A DNA stretch of 64,000 nucleotides from Epiperipatus broadwayi. Its lineage: Eukaryota > Onychophora > Udeonychophora > Euonychophora > Peripatidae. The stretch lies in assembly GCA_028023455.1 (NCBI GenBank), contig JAQFVV010000037.1, forward strand, positions 1,180,001-1,244,000. The letters are read 5' to 3'. Position numbers and translations under genes: made by a program. Shown here piece by piece: positions 1 to 9,499 of the stretch. The notes under the pieces were generated by a model that saw only the letters and a list, made by a program, of their open reading frames with translations, had not been told where the DNA came from and made no database searches. The first letter of the stretch is position 1. Every line of letters starts with the position of its first letter.

Positions 1-48
1 TTTATCCCATGTTTTTACTTTTGGTTACACAATACGAAGAATATTGTG

Positions 49-672
49 AAAGCTGAAGAAAATTTTTTTTTTTTAGGATATTTATGTGAATAAAAGTATT
101 TCTTTAAAAATATATATATATATTTTATTGGTATGTATAATTAAGTTCACTTTTTTATAGTTTGAAACAATTGTCATTTAACAAAAAATTTTAATTTTAT
201 ATGTGATGTGATGTATTATGGCTTCTCCTTAAACGAAGTCAAGAATATCTCAGCAATTATGCCCAGATAAACCTGTTAGCCACTTTATTTTACATTCCCC
301 ACTCTAAATTTACCCATAATCTGCTCTATCCCATTTCCACAACATAATCTTTGTCAACTCTATAACCTTTATATCTAAATCCCCCTTATCTTTTCTCAAA
401 CCCAACATAAAAACCAATAATTCACTTTCTGTATAATCACTCTTTTCATATTTATTTTTCCACAACTTCATTATATGTACCCTTTCTGTTTTCAAACATT
501 TACATTCAATATATGGAATTCATTCTTTATGCTACTGCCATCTAGCGGTCTTGCATTTTATCTCCCCCCCCCCCCATTTCTGAAACTATATAAAACTAAA
601 AGGTAGAAAATAAAAAAATGCAAAACTTTTATTCACATTAAAAAAGTAAAAAATAAATTTTCTTCAGCTTGC
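49..672. repeat. Foldback arms flanking a LINE fragment
   Basis: The left arm (about 49-105, aagctgaagaaaattt ... atgtgaataaaag) has its reverse complement at about 617-672. Between the arms lie the LINE fragment at 203-513 and a poly-C run (567-579). The structure looks like an older foldback into which the LINE tail inserted. Confidence 0.55.
203..513 (-). mobile_element. CR1/L2-like LINE, 3' end fragment (copy 2)
   Basis: 5'-truncated copy of the LINE family seen nearly complete at 12154-18200. On the minus strand it encodes the end of ORF2 (TERVHIMKLWKNKYEKSDYT..., about 310-495), then a 3' UTR that ends in the short tandem tail ATCACATCACAT. The tail reads atgtgatgtgatg on + at about 204. 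It is non-functional. Confidence 0.85.
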
Positions 673-695
673 CCAGTATTTTTGATACTATGCTT

Positions 696-846
696 GGAGC
701 AAAGAATTCATTTACGTAATCTTGCAAATAACATCCACTTTTTTGTATGAAGGCTAATCCATTCAACTGACGAAGAGATTGGCATGTTGATATTTGTATA
801 AGAAAGTGAATGTTATTTGCAAGTTTACTTGAATGAATTCTTTGTC
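696..846. repeat. Short inverted repeat (MITE-like hairpin)
   Basis: Arms ggagcaaagaattcattt.. (696) and ..aatgaattctttgtcc (846) pair. So do the inner tracts cttgcaaataacatccact and agtgaatgttatttgcaag. There is no coding potential. Confidence 0.6.
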
Positions 847-946
847 CATAGTTTTAATATTTGGTCACATAATAATAAAGATATTGTTTAAGTGTTGACT
901 GATTTTAATGATTAATATCTATGAATATTATTCTTATCATTTCTGT

Positions 947-1078
947 GTCATTTGGTGCAATGGTATGATTGTAGATTCTGGAACTTATGATCTATAGATA
1001 ATGCCCAACTCTATCACTTCTAGTGTTCAAACTTATTTTTTTATTTATCGTATCTCAAGAATTTAGTTTAAGTCTTTT
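947..1078 (+). repeat. tRNA-derived SINE, degraded copy
   Basis: Shares the order of a family also found at 24948-25075, 51597-51712 and, on minus, at 2765-2885 and 31817-31940. The order is an A-box-like GTRGTAGARTGTCAGAYTCTG, a body AAAGTCCATGGATY, then CTCTGTCACTTCTGATTCTTG and CTTATGAATTCCAAGCAATAAA. This copy is diverged: tgcaatggtatgattgtaga, tctatcacttctag. Confidence 0.5.
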
Positions 1079-1776
1079 TAGAGTACGAGGATAAAAGCTT
1101 TAATCATTTGCTATTTGAAAATATTTTGAACCCAGTAAATGATATCAATTTGAAGTTACAGGTGTTATGAATCTATCAATTAAGGTTGTAATTATATACT
1201 AAAATACAGTATATATTTCAAGTAAACATATTATTCTAGATCGTATTTGCTTCTAATACAGGCTCTCTGTCAGTCCAGAGTTTATGAAAGATAATGAATG
1301 CTTTCAAAATCAATTAACTTATGACAGAAATAGTGATAAAGAAATTATGATAATTACAATGTCTAAATAAAATTTTAGTAAGATTTAGAAGTAACAAAAA
1401 TAAAAAGAAATGGTTAACAGTTTTAGAGGTATTGATTTGGAAAAAAATTGATATGTTGGAACTATAAACTTAGCAATGTAAGACTTGAAAAATTGTGGGG
1501 GAAAAAAAGTTAAGAAATAGAAGAGAAATTGTATTGAGTGCATGTTTAAAGAAATTAACAAAAGTATACTGAAAGTCTGCAAATTGAAAGTTAGAAAAAT
1601 AAAAGGTTGATTAATGATTTTGAGGAAGATTCATGAATATTTTTAAGTCTAGAGTAAGGAAATAGTAAATTTTATTGTATGTATTATGGGATAAAGTGTC
1701 AGACTTCATTATGGCAGATGACATATAAAGATTAGTTTATTATATAAGGATAGTGCTAAATTTCTATAAGTGGACA

Positions 1777-1858
1777 AGCATTGGTGGTCGAGAGGTCAGC
1801 AACAGCTGCTTTACAAGCAGTTGTCCCGGGTTAGCGGGTTCGCTTCCCGGCTGATGCT
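1777..1858 (+). repeat. Retroposed tRNA-like sequence (mini-SINE or tRNA pseudogene)
   Basis: The 82 bases can form an acceptor stem of eight pairs with two G-U (AGCATTGG 1777-1784 with CTGATGCT 1851-1858). They also form a D-arm-like TGGTCGAGAGGTC, a strong stem CAGCTGC/GCAGTTG around loop TTTACAA, a long variable region, and a B box GGTTCGCTTCC (1837-1847). The arrangement is Ser/Leu-like, but the apparent UAC anticodon does not fit a Ser or Leu tRNA and the T stem has a G-G clash. An A-rich tail follows. Near-identical 12-13 bp repeats (ctataagtggaca 1764-1776, ctataagtgaca 1882-1893) flank it, so it looks retroposed, not a working tRNA gene. Confidence 0.6.
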
Positions 1859-1893
1859 GTGACACATGAGAAAAAAATTTCCTATAAGTGACA

Positions 1894-3247
1894 CTGTTTA
1901 TAGATTAAGGAGAAATTTTTTTATCAATTTTAAAAGTAAAATTGTTTTCAATTACAATGTTTTGTTTCATTAATAACTTTCCTTTATAATGTATGATACA
2001 ATTAAAGTCAAAAAATATCACATGACCAGCAGCTTATTTCAATTCTCTAGAGAAGCAAATTATTTGTTCTACTCCAAATAGTAATGCCTATTAATTAGCA
2101 CTACTATCTAATATCTATTGAACATTTAAATTTAATATAGATGTTAGCAGTGAAGTAAAATAAGTTGAGTTTGTTTATGTAAGTTATAATTAAAGTGATT
2201 TTTTTTTTCATTTTTATATATTTATTACTATCATTTTTAGATGCCAAGTATTCTTTCAGGAATCATAAAAACTTCCACATTATTTTTTTTTTTCTATTTT
2301 GCCTAACACTTGTGCCATGATTCTCGTACTAATTATTTTTTCCAAAAACTGTCCTTCCTACAGCAATGTAACAGAGATTGTTAAAGTGCAAAAGAATTTG
2401 AACTAAATTTGAATTGAGCTTAAATTGCAGATTTTAAATACTATCTCATGATTACTAATTTTTTTTAAAAAAAAAAACACTTTATTACACATTAAACATA
2501 TTCTACAAAAATATATTTACTGCCAGAGATTTTCTTTTATTTTCTGCTAAAAAATTCAGGGTGCATTAAATTAACATTAGAAAAACTCCATTAAATATGG
2601 AAAGTCTGAGAATCCATATTCTTTCTCCAGAGATAACTAAAGATCATGAGATTAGTTAATTAGCGTACAATCATTAAGTTAACAGCACAGAATTTGGTCA
2701 TATTTATATAATTTTAAATTCATACTGCTATCATTGTTTTTTCTAATTTGTTCATTGCAAAAATGTAAATAAATAAATAATACTCGGGAGTTCATAAGAA
2801 ATTGGAGCACACTGGAAATAACAGAACTGGACTGAGGTTCATGGACTTTAAGATCCAGAGTCTGCATTCTACCACAACCCATGTAATTTACATATTGTAA
2901 GGAATTTACAATCTGTTAATTGTTTTTCAAAATGTTTATTGAGAATAAAATTAAATTACTAATGGATTTTAAATTATTCTTTTTGTTTTCATTTAGTAAC
3001 AGGATTCGTTAAAGTTTATGGTGTATTTCTAAAATTGAGATGATAGAATAATTTATATTAACAATGTGGCAAACAGTGGAAAACTATCACTAATGATGAT
3101 CAATTATTATAATCATTAGATTGTAGCTTCCAGTTGCCTAGTTAATTTCACGTGCCTTCAGATATATTAATTTAACATGCTTATATTAAAATCTTAGACT
3201 ACATATTTCTATGACTTATATCGTATGTTGTTCTCTATTTATGATAG
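1894..3247. other. Intron sequence upstream of the first JIP exon
   Basis: AT-rich, with homopolymer runs at 2204-2211 and 2284-2293. Apart from the minus-strand SINE at 2765-2885 I see no gene, and no earlier JIP exon could be recognised. Confidence 0.5.
2765..2885 (-). repeat. tRNA-derived SINE copy (minus)
   Basis: On the minus strand it reads GGTTGTGGTAGAATGCAGAC, TCTGGATCTTAAAGTCCATG, CCAGTTCTGTTATTTCCAG and TTTCTTATGAACTC. These are the same ordered blocks as the copy at 51597-51712. Confidence 0.65.
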
Positions 3248-3422
3248 GTAATATTGAAGAAAGTCCATTGGGTCACTGTGCTCCCCGATTAGTTAGTGAA
3301 GACAACAATCTTTATAAAGATGGCATTACTCCATTATCGAAAGACAACGAACAAGTATATGAAGAAGTGGAGAAGATGAGCAGCGTCCTGCCCACAATGT
3401 GGTTAGGATCTCAAAGTGGCAG
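3248..3422 (+). CDS. MAPK8IP3/SPAG9: JIP3/JIP4 (Sunday driver) internal exon 1 of 7 in window
   Basis: Internal exon of a JNK-interacting scaffold, a kinesin/dynein-linked cargo adaptor that tethers JNK-pathway kinases. The translation reads NIEESPLG..., then an acidic stretch and EKMSSVLPTMWLGSQSG. The MSSxLPTMWLG block is the conserved entry into the C-terminal propeller of JIP3/JIP4. The acceptor is ..tttatgatag at 3246-3247 and the donor is AG|gtttgt at 3423. The exon enters at codon position 2 and ends with two bases (AG) of a codon that the next exon completes as AGC (Ser). The frame stays open in the flanks, so the borders rest on homology and splice sites. Earlier exons (RH1, leucine zipper, RH2) lie upstream of the window. 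Confidence 0.95.
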
Positions 3423-3769
3423 GTTTGTTATCTTTTATTATATTTTACTGCACTCTTGTGGTTCGTAAAATAGTAGTAGTAATTTATATGCAAGTTGTCT
3501 TTCCATGAGCATATCATTTAGTTCCAAGCCTTTACGTGAATTCTTAGATTCACGGATAATAATGAAGCAAGTATAATATGTTTGTAACACACACATAAGT
3601 AGGGTAGATATTTTTTAATATGTTTATATATCATGTACATATCTATGTATAATTTATTTATTTTGATTACATCAAAGAAAAAACCTAATAAGCAAAACAG
3701 ATGCTTTTCATAAGTTTTACAAATATCATACAGATATTATATAAAGCAGTTGTTATAATCTTACAATAC

Positions 3770-3905
3770 TAATAAACAACAAAATATATATTAAAACAAC
3801 AAAATAGAAAACAAAATAAACCAAATATAAATCAATATTATAAAATAATAAATCAATATTATAAATCAATAATATAAATTATAAATCAATATTAATAATT
3901 ATGCA
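3770..3905. repeat. AT-rich degenerate tandem repeat
   Basis: Repeated motifs of the type ATAAATCAATATT (3828-3895) and AACAAAATA (3776-3812). They directly follow the 3' side of the minus-strand LINE fragment, so they may be its degraded 3' tail. Confidence 0.5.
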
Positions 3906-3959
3906 CAAAATAACCACAAAATAAAAAACAAAGTAACACATCGCTATTAAGTATGATAA

Positions 3960-4220
3960 TATTCTGTATTAGCTGTAAAATCTTATTTTGAAACTTTTTT
4001 AATCTTTTCAAACTTGATACACTTGAGAAACCATAAAGTGTAATACCATATCTCAATATAATCATCTGCATACTGATAAATTAACTTTTCATTACAAAGT
4101 TCACTAATATCATTTACATAGATTAAAAATAATAACTGACTCAGAATAGAACCCCAAGGAATCCCATATTCAATTAAATGCTTATCAAAACTCCATTAAC
4201 TTTAGTTATATAATATCTAT
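3960..4220 (-). mobile_element. Jockey/CR1-like LINE, reverse transcriptase 3' part
   Basis: The minus-strand translation gives EYGIPWGSILSQLLFLIYVN, then DISELCNEKLIYQYADDY. These are RT motif B (G.PQGS.LGP.LF..Y.ND) and the catalytic YADD box. Motif B has W for Q. A frameshift and stop lie just upstream. This piece continues at 7218-9490, because an LTR element (4221-7213) is inserted between them with CTAT duplicated at both ends. Dead element. Confidence 0.85.
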
Positions 4221-4974
4221 TGAAACAGGGCTGAGGTCGATCCTTTTCCCCGGGGAAGAAAAGAAATGCAGGTACATACCCATTCAACAATATGTAATTA
4301 GTGTTCCAGATAGCGTCTGTTTCTTATAATTTTCACAAACTTTCTTTACAAACTTCATTATTATGAACGATATGCATAAACTTTTAAAAAAAAGAAAGAA
4401 TCAAAGAAAAGAAATGATTTTTCTTATTAGTATGAACTGATATATGTTTTATTCATGTGATTTTATAAATATCTAAGCTGTGTGTGTATGCATGCGTTTT
4501 TCTTAAAATAAAGAGCACATAATATTTAATCATGGTAAAATAAAAATGTACAAAATTAAAAAAAAGGAAATGAATGTTTATTGGTATTGTTTATTTAGGT
4601 CAGTTTTTATAAAAGTAGAAAGAATTTAGAATAGTATATCAAGCATTTAAAGTATAGTAACCTCCTCCTCGTAGATTTCCGTTGATTTGTCAATCACCCG
4701 CCCTGAGTAGAGCTAGCCAAGGGCATTTCCATATTGGTATTCCAGCTCTCCCAGCATAATTCTTATAGTAATATAGGATTGGCGCTTGAGGTCATAAATT
4801 GATGCTTATAAATATACTGGGTGATAAATGGAATAATTTTCGACATACTTTTAAGAATAAATATTTTTTTTTAAACATACGCATATATGTGTATCGTTAT
4901 ATACTTACACGCAATCTTACAAATGGTTTTATATATGCTTAAGATATATATGAAAAACGGCACATCATGTTACA
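4221..4974 (+). repeat. 5' LTR, internally deleted
   Basis: 754 bp. It matches the 3' LTR over its first 23 bases (to gatcc, 4243), then jumps to ttttccccggggaag (4244), which is at 6497 in the 3' LTR. About 0.8 kb of U3, including the probable TATA box, is absent. The remainder matches to the end at about 95% by eye. Confidence 0.8.
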
Positions 4975-5655
4975 ATGGCGTCCCAACTAAAGGGCTTTCG
5001 AAGAGTGGAAAGTATGGGGGATAGAGTGTAGGGGTTAAGCATAAAAAGAAAAGTAAATACACGGATATATATTGAAAATTTAAAAAAAAAAAAAAAAATG
5101 GAAAAAAGTAGCCAAACGTTAAAATTTAGTTTATTGAATTTTAAAGTAAGAGAAATCAGAAAATAGACAACGGAGTGGATTGGTTAGTTAGGAAAGTTAA
5201 GTATGCAGCATGGTGCTTCGGGGGAGGGAAAGTAGGCCTGAAAGTTTTTTTTTTTTAATTTATTTTTTTATTTTTTTAAGTTGTGGGTTCAATATTTGTC
5301 TTAGTTATTATAGGGGCAGTTATATATATTGACATATATAAAGTAATGTTTTATATGTGGGTTTGCTGGTTTGTAAGTATAGAGTGTGGTTAGGAAATGG
5401 CTTCTCGTTTAGTCGTTTAACCAAATAGGTCAGGGTAGAGTTGGCTGTATTCCTTCATAGCATGTCATATGCTCGTGAGTTGTGGTCAGACCCAGTGTAT
5501 ATCGTTAGGCTAATGGTTGTTTACTCTTATGTTTTTATAGCCACAGAATGAAACTCGAATAAAATTGTTTTTAAGACATACATATAGTTTTATTTGTTTA
5601 GACATAAGCCATTCAAACACGTAGACCGTATTTAAAGGCTTCCAGGAGGGGGTAT

Positions 5656-7213
5656 TGAAAAAGGGCTGAGTTCAATCCCTGTTTCAAAAAGTAAAATTTC
5701 CTTTATGCGTCGGTATATAGCCTGATTAATTAAATTTATTTCTTCTTCATATTTATATTTTCTTTGTTATATATAAATTTACAATTCTAAATAGGGATTT
5801 TAAAAAAAAAAAGTTAAAATAAACAGAAGAGCGGGGGGGGGGAGTATGTGTGCTCGTTTGTTTTTTGAGAACGCATGTATATATTTTGCTAGATAGAATA
5901 ATATAATATATATATGCAGATATGAAATATACTTTATTTTTCAAGATGGAAACTTTTCAAATTCATTTTGGAAAAGTTAAATGAAAAAAAAATATCAAAA
6001 ATAACTAGATTGATATCTAAGGAATTTGATTAATGAGATTAAAGTTTAGATTCAAAAGAATTTCAATGAAAACAAAAGAAGAACAAAATTAATTCGGAGG
6101 TGCAAAAAGTTTTTGTTCAAAAAGAATCCGGATTTTTGAGCGGGAGAACTTGCTAAAAAGAATTCATTCTATTGCTGATTTTTGTAGAGAGTGCTGCGAG
6201 AGAGATTTTGTGGAGAGAAATGGAGGGTAAAATGGTGGGCAGGCTGGCTTAAGAAAGCGTAAGCGTCTCAGGCAGTGCAATCCCGCCCCATGAAGGTCCG
6301 AAGGTGGCTGCAGGAAAAGTAACCGACGAAGATAGAAACCAATTGATCCGAAGTCTAAATAAAGAAACAAAGGAATGGAATCAACAAGCAAAAATATAGG
6401 ACAGCCGGAATAAATAATCCAATTTAATCGCCAGTACATAAGTGCTATAAAAAGGAGTCAAAACGAATGAAATTTTTCACTTTTAATAATCCATCGTTTT
6501 CCCCGGGGAAGAAAAGAAATGCAGGTATGTACCCATTCAACAATATGTAATTAGTGTTCCAGATAGCATCTGTTTCTTATAATTTTCACAAACTTTCTTT
6601 ACAAACTTCATTATCATGAACGATATACATAAACTTTAAAAAAAAAGAAATGATTTTTCTTACTAGTATGAACTGATATATGTTTTATTCATGTGATTTT
6701 ATAAATATCTAAGCTGTGTGTGTATGCATGCGTTTTTCTTAAAATAAAGAGCACATAATATTTAATCATGGTAAAATAAAAATGTACAAAATTTAAAAAA
6801 AAGGGAATGAATGTTTATTGGTATTGTTTATTTAGGTCAGTTTTTATAAAAGTAGAAAGAATTTAGAATAGTATATCAAGCATTTAAAGTATAGTAACCT
6901 CCTCCCTCGTAGATTTCTGTTGATTTGTCAATCACCCGCCCTGAGTAGAGCTAGCCAAGGGCATTTCCATATTGGTATTCCAGCTCTCCCAGCATAATTC
7001 TTATAGTAATATAGGATTGGCGCTTGAGGTCATAAATTGATGCTCATAAATATGCTGGGCGATAAATGGAATAATTTTCGAAATACTTCTAAGAATAAAT
7101 TATTTTTTTTTAAACATACGCCTATACGTGTATCGTTATATACATACACGCAATCTTACAAATGGTTTTATATATGCGTAAGATATATATGGAAAACGGC
7201 ACATCACGTTACA
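5656..7213 (+). repeat. 3' LTR, full length
   Basis: About 1558 bp. It begins TGAAAAAGGGCTGAG straight after a purine tract and ends CACGTTACA before the CTAT target repeat. It contains a U3 of about 0.8 kb that is missing from the 5' LTR, with a poly-G run (5833-5842). An open minus-strand frame at 6164-6439 has no recognisable family. Confidence 0.75.
6446..6454 (+). promoter_or_regulatory. Probable LTR promoter TATA box
   Basis: TATAAAAAG lies in the U3 part of the 3' LTR, about 50 bases before the ttttccccgggg segment where the two LTRs become alike again. Position and sequence fit an LTR core promoter. Activity is inferred. Confidence 0.45.
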
Positions 7214-7217
7214 CTAT

Positions 7218-9490
7218 CTTTTAAATAATTCCTCAATAAATCTAAAATCTTACTTCAAATTCCATATTTTTCAAGGCATAAAAAAAGCAATTCATGATCA
7301 ATAAGATCAAAAGTGTTTCTAAAATCCATAAATATGACAAAAACATATTTTTTATCATTCAAAGCAAGGTTCACATCATCAATAAGCATCCTCCAAAAAA
7401 GTAATAGTACTTTTACCTTCCAGAAACACATTGGGATTTAGAGAAAAAAAAATTTTTAAACAAATAATTTTTGATATTATCATACAAATATTTTTCAATT
7501 ATTTTTGCCACAGTTGGAAGAATAGCTATAGGTCAGTAGTTATTAAAGTCATTTTTAACTCCATTTTTATAAGTGGGTGTAATCACAGCAGTTTTTAATA
7601 TATTAGGAAATTCATTACATAGAATAATTTTATTAATAATAAAAACCAATATATCATCAATCAGAGGAAAAATATCTTTTAGATCAGACATTTTGACATC
7701 GTCAATACCTGAACTTATATTATATTTCATCCCACTTACAAATGCATACTATCGATATCAGGAATAAACATTGATTCCACATAGTTATTACAATCCTTTG
7801 TCCTTTTGTTTATTGTTTCAATAAATTCAGAAATCATAATACCCTTGTTTTGATTCATACTACCATTACAAAAATTCTTATCAACTAAATCATTGATTTG
7901 ATTCACAAAGGTAAAACAAAATTTATTTGCTAACAATAAGTTATCACTATAACAAAATTTTCATTCAGATTATCATTAACAATCTTTTTAGATATAATCA
8001 TATTAACTTCTTTCCATATTTTTTCCATATCACCTTTAATAGAATCAAAAGTTTTTTTTATAATAAAATCTTTTTTCCCTTCTTATTAAACTATTACCTT
8101 TATTCCTAGGAGTCTTATAGTCATTAAAATAGTTGTGGCTTTACTTCATTAGCGTTTGAAATCAATAAATATATATATATGTGCTTTGCTCTGAAGGAAA
8201 TGACATTAAACGCAAAGTCAGGGAGGCTTACTACATAGTGGGTGACCCTGCTGCAATCAATAAAAGACAGGCCTGCTTTTCTCTATCTCGAAAATGGTCT
8301 ATGTAGCATCTGCACACAAATTTGCATTAACACCATTATAGTTCTCAAATAAATTTCAGTAGCCATGAATATGGGACTATGAAATATCCCAAAAGCGCGC
8401 TCGGCCGCAACGTTTAATTTTAAATAGCTTCATTATCTGTGCGCAAAGCACATATATATATTTATTGATAATCATTAAATAGTAAAATATTGTTATGATC
8501 TTTTTTACATCTACTTTAAGCAACTTTTTTCTCCTTTATAGCAACTAAAATGTTATCACTAATCCAATTAATACCTCCACGTGCTGTTCTGTAAACTTCA
8601 GAAACCTTTTCACATTTCCTATAAATACTCTGCATCAGGTCAACAAACTTATTATATAAACTAATAACATCCTCAATATCAAATAAAACATTCCAATCAA
8701 TTTCATTAATAGCATTATAAAATTTCAATTTATCAATTTTTGTAATAATTTTACTATTACTATCACATGATGAACATACATCACCACTACTATTTTTTAA
8801 ATATAATGCTGTAATATAATGATCAGCCAATCTTATCTCCACTATGATAGTAAGTAAATATTCTGGATCTATATTACTACAAATATGATCAATACATGAG
8901 GACACCAATTTACCCTTAACAATTTCTTCTCGAGTATAATCTGTTATCAAATTAATGAGTCCATAATCAGCCAATACATCTTTATAATTCGCCACACTTT
9001 TGACACTTTCCTTAAAAATGTAAATGTTTAAGTTGCCCATCATTATAATTTTATATCTTTTATTTTGCAAACTAATTTTATGCTATAACATTTTTAGTTC
9101 TTCCATTGACAACAAAAAAGTAGAATTAGGTAGGTGGTCTATATATAACTAGTAAAGAGTATATAATATTATTATATTTAAAATCAATAGATACCGATTC
9201 CAATTGAAAAATATTATCAACAAACTCTTCCACAACAATGTCTTTTTTAACAAAAATCATAATGCCTCCTCCCCTTCTATTATTTCTACAAAACATAAAT
9301 TTATTTTATTATCAAGATTATATTTTCTCCTTTTCTAAACTCATAAAAAGATCATCCCAGTGCTTACGAATGCTTCTTATATTTAAATGCAAAAAGTTAA
9401 AAGTACAACCAAATAAAAAGTTTCTATCAACTGTAAGTACACTCCTCCATTCTCTTAGTGAAGAAACTCTTTTATAATTAATTAGAAAAT
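7218..9490 (-). mobile_element. Jockey/CR1-like LINE, endonuclease and N-terminal RT (degraded)
   Basis: Minus-strand fragments in order: FLHLNIRSIRKHWDDLFMSL (about 9390, start of an APE endonuclease), GGGIMIFVKK, GNLNI...YGLINLITDYTR...SCIDHI (8516-9070, endonuclease core and [S/T].IDHI), HYITALYL. The RT approach follows: SGIDDVKMSDLKDI and NEFPNILKTAVITPTYKNG (7533-7730), then FRNTFDLIDHELLFLCLEKY (about 7255-7330), RT motif A with the catalytic D. Several frameshifts and stops. It continues at 3960-4220 across the LTR insertion and is cut by a MITE at 8161-8469. The endonuclease has GNLN where active copies have GDFN or GDLN. Confidence 0.85.
8161..8469. mobile_element. MITE with long terminal inverted repeats
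   Basis: Termini atcaataaatatatatatat..gtgctttgc and gcaaagcac..atatttattgat are inverted copies of about 27 bp. There is no coding frame. It interrupts the LINE between its endonuclease and RT fragments. The similar strings tcattaaaatag (8121) and tcattaaatag (8472) may be a target duplication, in which case about 28 more bases on the left belong to the insert. Internal sequence (agcgcgctcggccgcaacg, about 8391) is unusually GC-rich for the window. Confidence 0.7.
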
Positions 9491-9499
9491 ATTTTTATA

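Larger units (their letters stand above)
4217..7217 (+). mobile_element. Non-autonomous LTR retrotransposon with unequal LTRs
   Basis: Bounded by the 4-bp direct repeat CTAT (4217-4220 and 7214-7217). LTRs at 4221-4974 and 5656-7213 start TGAAA(C/A)AGGGCTGAG and end CGTTACA or TGTTACA. A primer-binding-like TGGCGTCCCAAC lies at 4976-4987, two bases after the 5' LTR. A purine tract (aggaggggg, 5644-5652) lies just before the 3' LTR. The internal region is only about 0.68 kb and has no gag or pol reading frame, so movement would need proteins supplied in trans. The orientation is inferred from the primer-binding-like and purine-tract positions. The element sits inside the Jockey/CR1-like LINE. 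Confidence 0.8.

Noticed and set aside
1777-1858. Functional tRNA gene
   Set aside because: Anticodon does not agree with the type II-like shape, the T stem is imperfect and flanking repeats indicate retroposition.
3211-3468. Open frame read as an independent small gene
   Set aside because: It is an internal JIP3/JIP4 exon (3248-3422) plus read-through into introns at both sides.
6164-6439. 91-codon minus-strand frame in the 3' LTR
   Set aside because: Lies in LTR U3 sequence; composition is explained by purine-rich + strand; no gag/pol similarity.
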